Source: Auxenochlorella pyrenoidosa (taxonomy: Eukaryota > Chlorophyta > Trebouxiophyceae > Chlorellales > Chlorellaceae). Taken from it: a stretch of DNA of 17,737 nucleotides. A model generated the notes under the pieces. It had not been told where the DNA came from. It saw only the letters and a list, made by a program, of their open reading frames with translations, and did not search any database. A program made the position numbers and the translations under genes. The DNA lies in assembly GCA_001430745.1 (NCBI GenBank), contig KQ481997.1, forward strand, positions 556,474 through 574,210, written 5' to 3'. Below are positions 8,948 through 17,737 of this stretch, in pieces (the first letter of the stretch is position 1; every line of letters begins with the position of its first letter).

Positions 8948-11564
8948 CTATGCGACGCGCTGCGCTGCCAGCACCCCCAGCACCTGCTCCACCTCGCACC
9001 AGTCGCGCACGCTGCACAGGTGGAAACCGGGGTGGGGCGTGCTGATGGGAGGCGAGCGCAGCAACTGAACCAGGCGGAGGAGCGGGTGCACCCAGCCCCT
9101 GCGCCGGCCCCCGCCGTGCAGCACTCAGTGCAGGCTCTCCAGGCCATGCCACCGTAAGAGCAGCCCACAGTGCGACGGCCATACCGGGGCCCGTATGAGG
9201 GCCCGCCTGCCACGCCCGCCGCGCCCGACCGGCGCGTGTGAATGCGTGCGCGTGCGAGAGTGTGCCCTCTTCACCGCAGCCGCCGGCGCCTCACCGCGTG
9301 ATGCGGTCGTGGGCAGGCCCGTCGGGCGTCTTGGACCAGGGGTAGCCGTGCTCCCAGTCGTACAGCAGCACGTGGATGCCCGCCTCGGCGCACTCGCGGG
9401 CGTAGGCCGGGTTGTCGTCGATCAGCACCTCGGCGCCGATGGCCCTGCGGGGGGGGGGGGGGGGCAGAGGAGGAGGAGCGAGCGCGTGAGGGTAGAGGAG
9501 GCGGGCTGGCGCGCGCTGGGTGCGTATGACGCGTGCGCAAGAACACCGCTGCCTATTGTTTGCGCTTGCATCCACGTGCCCTGCCGCCCGCGGCAGGCCT
9601 CCCGCTCGTGCGAGCGGTGAGAGCCGAGGAGCCAGCAGGCCAGCGCGGGCGCCGCTGCCTGCGCACCTGCAGATGTCGCTCTTCTTGCGCGACTGCCCCT
9701 CCAGCGCAAAGTGGTTGCCAAAGTGCACGTCGGAGAAGACCTGCAGGCAGGAGGGAGAGGAAAGCCGGTTGATGGTGCTGTCGGGAGCAGGAGCGGGACA
9801 CGGCTGCCGTGAGCGGCGCGACAGCTGCGCAGGGGCACAGAAAGCGACCCGGGTGAGAGGGGGCACGAACGCTTGGAGCGCAGGGCAGGAGCTGGGCCGG
9901 ACGCAGCGGAAGGGTGCACCCCAGCACGCGCCGCCCGCCTGCGTCGCCGCTGCAGCCGCGGCATGCTGCCGCCAACCCCGCAGCCGGCGTGCCCGCCGCC
10001 CAAACACACGCCCCACAGGCAGCGGAGCGCGGCAGCAAGGGGCAGCGCGGGCGGCGAAACGCGGCAGCAGGAAGAAGCGCAGACGCGCCTCTGGGAAGTG
10101 CTGCTCCAGCCACTCCCGGGTGGGCTCCTGAATGCAGTGCTGCCGCGAGGTCACCACCATCAGGTCACAGCCTGCTCGCAGCCGCAGCAGCGACTCGTAC
10201 GCACCTGCAGACGCAAGGGGAGGAGGGTGGGTGGGTGGGTCAGCTGTTGTTGTGGGTCGGGGAGCGTCAGGTTGTTGTTGTGGGTCCAAGTGCGTCAGTT
10301 GGTATGGGTCATGCACGTTTGGGCGGGCAGCAGGCAGGCAGGCGGGCGGGCACCGGCAGCAGTCCAGGGCTGCGCTGGACAGGCTGCGGGGCCCCACGGC
10401 TCGCCGCTTTCGCACGTCCGGGCCCCATCCCCTGCAACTGTGCTGTGCTGGCGGGTCCCCGCGACGCCTGCCAGGCATCTGCCGCTGGGGGTGGGGGAAG
10501 GCGGCCGGGCACTGGCCGGGCCCCCTGCGGGCGCGCACCCGGTATCGCCTCGATGCCCGCCGCAAAGTGGTGGCTCTTGAAGAACTCGTGCACCTTGTGG
10601 TTGGACTCGTCCTGGGCGCAGCGCCAGATCTGCAGGGGCGCAGCACGCCGGGATATCGGGGTGGGGGTGGGAGGGTCCTGTCGTGCGCCGGCCCGTCACT
10701 CGTGCACCCAGCGGGTCAGCGGTGGGCAGCGACGCCGGGGCGCAGCCTGCCAGGGCGGCGGGCAAGGAGGCTGCCAGGCGAGGGAGCGAGGGCTGCGGGC
10801 TGCCACCTGCCGAGGTCAGCACTGGGCACCCTCCTGGGCGTCAGAATTGCGGGGCAGCGGGGCACAGCATGCCGCCCCCCGCAGCCTGCCTTGGCAAAGT
10901 CATAGCAGTGGTAGTCTGAAACGTCGTACTGCATGCCGTACTCCTCCAGGCAGAACTTGTTGAGGCTGTGCAGGAAGCGGCCCAGCACTGTAGTGGGGGC
11001 GGAGCGAGGCGGCGGCACACGGGGCGGTGAGGCAGCGCGCTGCAGCGGGGCGCTGCTGCCGGTGGGCTGGGCTGACAGGTGGTGGCAGGGGGTGCAGGGG
11101 GCGCAGCACCAAAGAGGGGTGCAGCAGCAGGCTGCCGGGCCAGCAGCATTTGAATGCCGAGGCTTTGCCGGCCGGCGTAAAGGCTTGTGCTCGAATTCAG
11201 CCACAGTCCGCATTTGGCTGGGCACCCTCCCAGCCTCACCTTCGTCCACATCTACCGCCACACGTAGCCGCCCATTGCTGCTGGCCGGGAATGGCACGCT
11301 GCTGCTGCTGCTGCTGCGCCCCCGGCCGCTGCCCAGTTCTAGACCAACCGCCCTGTCGGCGGCAGCTGTTGTCGAGACTGCCGCCAGCGGCTCAACAGCA
11401 AGGTCTGCTCCCCGGCGCTGCTGGCGCCCTCCTAGGTGTGCGGGGGTGCTGTCCTGCCGCCGAAGAGACGCACAGGGCGCCCAGCAGCCTGGCCGCCGGC
11501 ATCGGCGCGCCGCTGCTGGCGCAGCCGGCTGCAGCTGCGGCGATGCGTACAGCGAGGAAAGCAT
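8948..11564 (-). CDS. HAD-superfamily hydrolase, probably plastid or organelle targeted, 305 residues
   Basis: Seven exons: 11564-11240, 10987-10890, 10629-10539, 10204-10089, 9740-9667, 9444-9295 and 9011-8948 (TAG). They sum to 918 bases, exactly 306 codons. All four HAD motifs are present: nucleophile motif DVDEV (D105, D107), motif II VVTSRQ (T190), motif III lysine in SRKKSD (K229/K230), and motif IV LIDDNP (D244, D245). The order of segments (DVDEVLG, HEFFKSHHF, VVTSRQ, HFGNHF, EVLIDDNP, YPWSK) matches, from memory, an uncharacterised land-plant HAD family related to cytosolic/mitochondrial 5'(3')-deoxyribonucleotidases (NT5C type). The substrate is unknown. The first about 95 residues (MLSSLYASPQLQ, then Ala/Arg/Ser-rich, with a Ser6 run) resemble a transit peptide. 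ATG 11564 was chosen as the last Met before the domain that gives such a leader; upstream in-frame Mets exist. Introns 2 and 4 use GC donors. Confidence 0.88.
9449..9464. repeat. G16 homopolymer next to a splice acceptor
   Basis: Sixteen consecutive G on the plus strand. On the minus strand it is a C16 polypyrimidine tract directly before GCAG, the acceptor of exon 9444-9295 in the HAD gene. Confidence 0.95.
9741..10088 (-). other. GC-AG intron 4 of the HAD gene
   Basis: The exon before it ends HFPE (GAG at 10091-10089) and the intron begins GCGCGT. It ends CTGCAG before GTC TTC TCC. This phase-0 junction gives HFPE|VFSDVHFGNHF, the expected continuity. The nearby GT at 10084 is out of phase with the acceptor. 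Confidence 0.7.
10630..10889 (-). other. GC-AG intron 2 of the HAD gene
   Basis: The exon ends GCC AAG and the intron starts GCAGGC, ending CTGCAG before ATC TGG. The junction DFAK|IWRCAQDE fits the family. Use of a GT 27 bases further on would insert nine residues (AGCGGRHA region) and also stay in frame, so alternative splicing is possible. Confidence 0.65.
11298..11317. repeat. (GCT)6 microsatellite coding Ser6
   Basis: Six GCT units on the plus strand read AGC on the minus strand, coding six serines in the N-terminal leader of the HAD protein. Confidence 0.9.
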
Positions 11565-12065
11565 CAGCGTTACTGATGAAGCACGGGTGAATACCACGGG
11601 GAGCAGGCACTTGTTCAAGCCCCGACAGCTTGCCACGCGCAGCAGTCTCCCTCGTTCCGGATTCTCGAGTTTGCCTGTCGCGCTGCTGTGTTTCTGCACG
11701 CCCATCATCTTGAGGACTCCTGTCAAGGGCTCCCTGCAGCCTGCCCATGGCCACCGGTGCATGATGTCCCCCACGGGTTCTCCAGCGGCTGCCCCTGCCG
11801 CGGACTCTTGACTGCCGGCATCGCGCGGTGGGCGGCAGCAGGCAGCACGCAATCGGCAGGCGGCGCGTAGTGGTCAGGGCACTGCAGCGCCACCGCCTCC
11901 TCCAAGCACCTCGAGCTGTCCGCTCCTCCCCGACCATCGCTGTGCTCTGTGGCGGCTCACAAGCATCCCTGAGCCCTGCAACCCACACAAGGCGGCCCTG
12001 CTGCGGGTAGACCGGCGCATTTCCTGCCTGCCCGCCGGCCTCCCCCGCGTGGTGGAGACCCTCGC
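11565..12065. promoter_or_regulatory. Shared upstream region of a divergent gene pair
   Basis: These 501 bases separate the HAD start (minus, 11564) and the ankyrin start (plus, 12066). They must hold both leaders and promoters, so this is a bidirectional promoter by position. I see no TATA box; the region is GC-rich. In-frame Mets of the HAD frame extend to 11852, so part of it could be coding if an upstream start is used. Confidence 0.5.
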
Positions 12066-13747
12066 ATGGCGGCAGCTGTGGGCGGCCCGCGGCGCACCAC
12101 GCTTAGCGGGGCCATCTGGGCGGCTGCTGAGCACGGCGACGCTGCAGCAGTGGAAGCCCTCCTCGACATGGAGGGCTACCCGGGGCCCGACTGCCGCTCC
12201 CTCAACCAGTCCACCCTGCTGCACTGCGCCGCCAAGCGTGGGCACCTGCAGCTGGCGGCGGCGCTGCTGGCCAGGGGCGCAGACGTGAACGCCCTCGACT
12301 ATGGCGGCATGCGCAGGACGCCGCTGCACTGGGTGAGCCCGGGGGGCAGCCTGGGTGCGTTGCCTGCCGCCTCGGCCTGCCCACCTGCCAGCGTTGCCGT
12401 CGGCCTGCCACCTCGAGCCCCGCCGACGGCGCCCGGGCCTGCGGCGCGCTGCTGTGCCCACAGGTGCCGCCGCTGGCATGCGCCCTGCCTGCGCAGGCCT
12501 GCAAGGGTGGCCATGTGGCAATGGTGGAGCTGTTGGTCGCCGCGGGGGCGGACACAAAGGTGTGTGCCAGCTCGCACCTGCGCCGCTGACCCCCTGTTGC
12601 TGCTGTTTCACGCCGCTTTTGTTTCCGCTCCTAGTTGCACCGCGCCCTTGTTTGTTTGCTGCCGCCTTGCCCTTCTTTTCGCAGCGGACACTCAAGGACA
12701 GCTCTTTTGGGGCGGAAGCAGTGGCTTCTTCCTGTGTTGCACCGCAGCCCGCGCCCCGCCAAGGACGAAATGAAATGCCCCGACTCTTTACCATGGGGGT
12801 TTTAAACTATAACTTCTGAGGCGTGGCTGCCCGGCTCCTGCAGCGCATGTGCATTTCTGCAGCCAGCTGCCTTTGCCCCACCTGGCTTCCTGCTCATGCC
12901 ACATTTGCCGATGCCACAAATGCGACAAATGACTGCTTTGGCATGCGGCACGAGTCTGCGCTGCCTCGGGCAGAGGCTTGGACTGAGCTCCCCGGTGCTC
13001 CCCCGCCTGGCCTGCTTGCTGCTGACTTGTGTGCGGATGCAACAGCCGCCTGCCCGCTGCCCGCACAGCCGCACCCCCAGGGGGGTGCCTTCCTCTGAAG
13101 TGGCTTCGTGACCTCTGCTGACCTCGCCACCGGCCCGCTTGCTGACGCCCGCCCCCGTAGAATGGCTGCCTGCAGGCGGACGGCCGCTCCTGGAGCAAGC
13201 TGGTGCAGGGCTCCCGCTGCGGCGCGCTCATCCCCAAGGACGCGCCCACCGAGTCGGTGGAGGCACTGTGCCGCACAAACGCCGTCAGGTGGGGCCCTCT
13301 GGCAAGCCCTCTGGCAGGGTGGCACGGGGGCGGGGGCGGGGGAGGGCGTGGGGCCCACCCCCTCCCCCGCTGTCGCTGCGCCGTCTGCGGTGACCACGCG
13401 CTGGCCGGCGCCTGCAGCCACGGGTGCCGCCGAGCTGCTGTGATGCCGTGCTGCTGTGCTGCGCCACTGCCTGCTGCTGCAGGCCAGCCGCGCTCACGCA
13501 CCATGCCTGCCGCCGCCACCGCAGGCTGGCGCTCTCCCAGCCGCCCTGGAACCCCGGCGCCAACCACCACATGTTCCCGCAGCGCTTCCGGGAGGCTGCC
13601 CGCCTCCTCCTGCTGGCCTGCTGCTGCCCGGCCGGCGGCGGCGGCGGCAGCGCAGCACCCGGCAGCCAGGAGCTGCTGCTCAGCCGGGATGCGCTGCTGG
13701 AGGTGCTGCGCCGCGCCGCCTACCCGGTCAGCAGCTGGCTGAGCTGA
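12066..13747 (+). CDS. Ankyrin-repeat protein, about 238 residues
   Basis: Five exons: 12066-12332, 12497-12559, 12685-12720 (least certain), 13161-13288 and 13525-13747 (TGA). The phases are 0, 0, 0 and 2, and the total is 239 codons. Ankyrin repeats are clear: a degenerate one at residues 15-35 (AIWAAAEHGDAAAVEALL), one at 46-75 (LLHCAAKRGHLQLAAALLAR, ending GADVN) and one at 82-110 (TPLHWACKGGHVAMVELLVA, ending GADTK). Ankyrin repeats bind other proteins, so this is probably an adaptor; the partner is unknown. After the repeats comes a C-terminal region with PPWNPGANHHMFPQRFREAA, a pattern I associate with several algal and oomycete ankyrin proteins. The start context GCATGG is good. The 36-base exon 3 (RTLKDSSFGAEA) has a weak donor (GTGGCT), so residues 111-122 may be wrong. 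Confidence 0.78.
13326..13353 (+). other. G-quadruplex-like tract in an intron
   Basis: Five G-runs of 3-5 bases separated by 1-3 bases lie inside the last intron of the ankyrin gene (13289-13524), 37 bases after the donor. Confidence 0.6.
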
Positions 13748-14839
13748 GGCTCCCCTCGCTGCTGCCTTGTACATGACTGTGCACTAGAAGAGCCTGCCGC
13801 CTGTGCAGGCCGCCTGTACTCAGCCCGCTGTCCTGCGCTGGTCCCGTCGCAAGCCCGAGTGCCTGCCCTCTCCCCCTGTACCTGTACTGACCCATCCTCC
13901 TGTTGTTCCCCACTGGCTCGTGAACTGCAAAATTGCCCCCGAACCCCTGGAAGCTTCTTGCTGGACCCTCCTGGCACTGCCCACAGCTGGCCTCTCACAG
14001 CCGCCGCTCTCTGCAGAGAAGCCTGCCTCACACTGGCACGGCAGATCCGCGCCTGTGCACATCATTTGGGCACTCAGATGATCAACAAGGCGTGGGTGCT
14101 GCAGTAAATGGCGAAAGCAGGCGCGTCGTGCTGGCCTCCTTTGGCAAGCCTGCTGCTCCCATACCTGCACCACTTTGTCTGTGCTCACTCACACTTGCCA
14201 GTTGCACCACCTCGGCAAGCGTGGGGAAGAGCAGGAAGGAATGGGCTTCTGAGTAATTTCGCGATCGGGTCGCGGCGTTGGAGGCTGCTCGCACGCAGCG
14301 GCGTGCTGGAGGCTGGTCGCCCCACGAGGACGCAGAGGGACACGCAGCGGAGGAGGAGAACCAGCAGCCGTGAGAGGTGCGCTCTCTGTTTGGCCCGCCA
14401 CGCCGTCCTCGGACCCGTCTGCTTGCTCATTGAACGCCAAGGCTGGCTGCACCCTGGGGGAAGGAGTGGGCGGGGCGCGGGACGTCGCTCCTGCTCCTGC
14501 TCCAGCTCTTTCCCCGTCCCAGCGCGCTGTCCTTGTTCCAGCTGCCTTGGGCTTTGTGACCAGCAGGCTGTGAGCGCCGTGTGGCCCGCTGCTGCAGCAG
14601 CTCCTGTCTGCCCAGGGCCAGCAGCACTTCCAGTGGGCACGGCGCCGCCCTCATGACATCTATAGGCTGGCCAGAACGCCCGGCAGCGGGCGCCTGGCCG
14701 TGCCTTGTCAAAACCCCACGCCGCCGCTGGTGGCTGCCGCCGCTGCCACCGCCGCTGCTGACCCCTCAAGTGCTGCCTGCCCACTGACCTGCATCTTCTT
14801 TGCTGGCCTGCTTGTGCATGACTGCAGGCGTGACGAGCC
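13748..14839. other. Intergenic: 3' region of the ankyrin gene and 5' region of the charged nuclear-protein gene
   Basis: No coding exon is supported. I found no exact TGTAA on the plus strand for the ankyrin gene. A CTGCAG acceptor at 14822-14827, 13 bases before the ATG at 14840, together with a GTGAGA at 14370-14375, suggests a 5' untranslated intron of the downstream gene, but this is inference. Confidence 0.45.
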
Positions 14840-17737
14840 ATGATGGGCGCTGTTGTGAAAGCCAAGGGCAAGAGGGCTGATGACGCTGCTGCTGGCGCTT
14901 CCCCAGCAGTAGCGGCACCCAAGCTGGAGCCGCCTGCCGAGGCAGCGCAGGCCCCCGAGCAGCAGCTGACAGACGAGGAGATGGCCTGGCGGCTGCACCA
15001 GGAGCTCAACTCGTTTGTGCCGGTGCTGCGCACGCGCTCCCGCAAGACCGGGGAGCCCAAGCCGGCTGACAAGCTGGCGCGCAGGCGCTCGGGCAGCGTC
15101 GAGGCTGAGCAGGCGCCCGCAGCTGCGGCGGGCAGCAGCGGCAGCGAGCAGCCTGCAGCGCAGGAGGGGCAGCAAGAGGAGGAGGAGAAGAGGAAGCAGC
15201 AGAAGGCAAAGGAGGCTGCCGAGCCGGCCTCGCCTGCAGCTGCCGCCGCCGACGGCTCTGCCCAGAGGAGGGCCGCCAAAAAGCAGGCGGGCGGCAAGGC
15301 TGGCAAGGCATCGCAAGCTGCCGCGGCCGGGCAGACAGCGGAGCCAGCGCAGGCGGCTGCTGAGGCTCGCCCCGCGGCTGAACAAGGCGCCTCCTCAGCT
15401 GGTGCTGATCTGCTGCCCAAAGATGAGGATGCAGCAGCGGCCGCGGTTGCTGCGGCAGCCGTTGCTGCAGTGATCAAGGCGGAGCAGCATGACGAGGAGG
15501 CCCAGGCGCCGGCAGAGAATGCCGCTGTGCAGGCAGGCGCGGCAGCCGGGCCTGGCGCGGTGGCGGCCCCGCCAGCTGCCAAGCATGCCAAGGAGAAGGC
15601 CAGCAAGGCTCCTGCCAAGGCGCAGCAGCCTGGAGCGCAGCCACCGGCTGTGAAGGCCACAGGCAAGGCGGCAGGCAAGGCCGCGGGCAAAAGCACGCAG
15701 CAGGAGGCCGGCGGCAGCGCTGGCGGCAAGGGCGCAGGCAAGGGCGCGGGCAAGCCGGCGCCGCCTGAGACCGGCAAGGGTGCGGGCAAGCCGGCGCCGC
15801 CCGAGACCGGCAAGGGTGCGGGCAAACCGGCGCCGCCCGAGGCTGGCAACGCGGCGGGCAAGGGCAGCAGCAAGCCGCTGGGCGCCAAGGCCGCCGCCAA
15901 GCTTCTGAAGATCCCGCGCCTGCCGATGGTGCGCCACGCCCACAAGTGGTACCGCTGCCGCGTGCTCAAGGACGACGGCGAGCGCGTGCTGATGGGTGAG
16001 CCCCCGCCCTGCTCGTCTCTTCACTGCCGTCCTCTACTGCCTGTACTATGGCTGTGCTCCCTGTCCCCTCTGCCCTCTGTGTGCTGGTTGTGGGTTGGCG
16101 GTCAGCCGTAATCATCGCTTATATGCCCCTGCCGTCTGAACTTGTGGCTGCGAAGGCCCTTGAGCATCTACTGCTGCTCTACCAGCAGCGCTGCTGCTGC
16201 CAGTCTTCTGCTGGAGCGCAGCTGCTGCGAGCATGCCAGAGCTGCTGGCTCGGCGGCCCTGCTGCAAGCGGCATCCGTCTTGCTCTCAAGGCCCCAGCTT
16301 GCGCTTGCCGCTGCAGAGTTCTCCGGCATGGAGGCGACTATACCCAACGCCTGGGTGGCGCGCGACTCTGACCGCATCTGGCGCGGCTCGTACAAGGGCA
16401 AGGTGAGGGCAAGGGGAGCCCCAGGCATGAGGCAGGCGGCACGTGTGGCCGGGGCCCGTGTGAGCGCCCTCCTTTGCCTGCACCCGAGGCCCGGGCGGCA
16501 GCTGCGGCGGGGATTTTGCGTGCGCCGCTCTAGCGTGCCTGCCTGCCGTGTGCCTTGGCGTTGCCTGCCTGCTGGCTGAGCCAGGGAGGCATGCCCCCCT
16601 GCAGGACTGGAAGTACCTGGGAGATGGGGCTTGGGCCCCCAAGGGCAAAGCCGCGGGCGGCAGGAAGGCCGGCGGTGCCGCCAAGAAGGCCGGCGCCGGC
16701 GGCAAGCAGCGCGGCGGCAGCGCCTCGGCGTCGGCCTCGGCCTCGCCGTCTGGTGGCAGCGACTCTGAGGAGGAGCACAGCGGGGATGAGGCAGAGGGGC
16801 AGGAGGAGGAGGAGGAGGAGGAGGAAGGTGCCCGCGATGTGGAGATGGCAGAGGCCGACGCGGGCGCTGCTGCTGCTGCAGCCCCTGCTGACGACAGCCG
16901 CAAGCGCCAGCAGCAGCAGGAGCAGCAGCAGGCGCGCGCCAACGCCGCCCCAGAGCCGGCAGCAGCTGCCGGCCGCAAGCGCAGTGCCGCTGAGGCAGGG
17001 CTCGGCGAGGCGGCAGCGGCTGCTGAGGCAGAGCCCGTGGGCGGCCCTGCCGGCGGCAGCGACAATGCCCCGCCGGCGCAGAAGAAGCCTCGCAACCGCG
17101 GCTCGGGGCGCAAGCGGCTGGATCCGATCGTGCGCGAGGCGCTGCGTGCTGCAGAGCAAGGTGGGTGCTGGTGCATGCTTGCCCTGCTCCCTGCCTGTGG
17201 AGGCCTTACAGGCGAGGGCGTCAACGGGTTGGTGGCCCTCCAGCAGGCCAGTCGCTCACCCCTGGTGTGCTCCCCTTCCTGTGTCGGCCTGGCTGCTTGC
17301 CTCCCGCCAGCTGGTCTCAGCGTCGCCTGTTTTTGCCTCTTCCTGCTGCAGGCCATGTGGAGGAGGCCTCCTCTGACCGCGAGCAGGCAGAGCAGCTGCA
17401 GCATTCAGCAGAACCACGCGCGGAGCAGCCTGCCGCGGCCGCGGCACCCGCCGCTGCAGAGCCTGCCACTGAGCCCGCTGCTGCCGCCTCCACCGGCACT
17501 GCCTCCCCAGAGACCAGCGGGGCGGGCGCCCTGGGCGGCACCCCTGTTGATGGCGCCAAGTGGCGGCAGCAGGGCGGAGCGCAGGTGCCGGCAGGGGCTT
17601 TGGCGGGGGCAGACCTCACCCCCACGCCCGAGACCCCGCTCACCAAGTTGGCCACCCGCCCTTCAACAACTCCCGGAGGCCTCCAGCCGCTCAGCCCCCG
17701 CGCCGCCGCGGCAGCCCTGTTGGGCACGCCGCGCGCA
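14840..17737 (+). CDS. Charged low-complexity protein with Tudor-like segment, probably chromatin-associated; 3' partial
   Basis: Exons 14840-15995, 16317-16402, 16605-17160 and 17352-17737 (continues past the edge), phases 1, 0 and 1, at least 728 residues. Residues 43-69 hold LTDEEMAWRLHQELNSF followed by basic RTRSRK. Residues 70-350 are Ala/Lys/Glu/Gln-rich with a linker-histone-like tail (repeated GKAAGKAAGK and a 12-residue repeat). Residues about 365-427 form the only compact segment: HKWYRCRVLKDDGERVLMEF, then W398, RIWRGSYKGK (W407), DWKYLGDGAW (W424). The spacing of aromatic residues and beta-strand pattern resemble a Tudor-type reader domain, split across three exons. Then come an acidic run of eight Glu, Gln runs, and basic clusters (GRKRSAAE, KKPRNRGSGRKR) that look like nuclear localisation signals. 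The last part has Thr-Pro and Ser-Pro sites (TPTPETP, RPSTTP). Nuclear chromatin role is inference; the first of two Mets was chosen as start. Confidence 0.75.
15737..15844 (+). repeat. Three 36-base in-frame tandem repeats
   Basis: Units 15737-15772, 15773-15808 and 15809-15844 each code GKGAGKPAPPE followed by T, T and A. Nearly identical codons in all three units indicate recent tandem duplication. Confidence 0.9.

Noticed and set aside
9185..9206. Near-palindrome ATACCGGGGCCCGTAT
   Set aside because: It lies in an intron of the HAD gene, is short, and is expected by chance in such GC-rich DNA.
14185..15969. Open frame of 594 codons on the minus strand
   Set aside because: It is antisense to the charged nuclear-protein gene and is an artefact of high GC and Ala/Lys-rich codons. 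It spans the gene's upstream region with no change in character and gives only Ala/Leu/Pro-rich low-complexity sequence.
16286..17404. Open frame of 372 codons on the minus strand
   Set aside because: It crosses three introns and three exons of the plus-strand gene and reads Ser/Ala/Pro low complexity, so it is a shadow.

Overview
The window looks like nuclear DNA of a GC-rich green alga (Chlorophyta, most likely a trebouxiophyte such as a Chlorella or Micractinium relative). The evidence is high GC, proteins rich in Ala, Gly, Pro and Gln, genes cut by many short GT-AG introns whose acceptors are nearly all CTGCAG or similar, TGTAA-type poly(A) motifs downstream of stops, and a plant-type HAD protein with a transit-like N-terminus. 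The exact taxon is inference. I see no tRNA, rRNA, CRISPR array, transposon or bacterial-style operon. Because the genes are intron-rich, most long open frames here are shadows. The gene models below were built by joining exons whose splice phases agree.

Layout. Four genes lie on the minus strand in the left two thirds, and two on the plus strand at the right. (1) Minus, 4220 to beyond base 1: a large multi-exon gene I do not recognise, with a long disordered N-terminal half, a short coiled segment and a conserved-looking Cys-containing, hydrophobic C-terminal part that runs off the left edge. (2) Minus, 5922-5308: a small two-exon gene for a 153-residue protein of unknown function. (3) Minus, about 7834-6255: a small membrane protein with a 19-base micro-exon; its 5' end is uncertain. 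(4) Minus, 11564-8948: a complete seven-exon HAD-superfamily hydrolase of 305 residues with all four catalytic motifs; two of its six introns are GC-AG. (5) Plus, 12066-13747: a small ankyrin-repeat protein in five exons. (6) Plus, 14840 to beyond the right edge: a low-complexity, highly charged, probably nuclear protein with a Tudor-like segment and a 36-base tandem repeat.

Genes 4 and 5 are divergent and share a 501-base upstream region. Nothing links the six genes into one pathway; they look like ordinary neighbours on an algal chromosome. The points of interest are mainly in gene structure: GC-AG introns, a micro-exon, a 43-base tandem duplication that copies a splice donor, a possible decayed exon-tail copy, a G16 tract abutting a splice acceptor, and two gene products with no family I can name.
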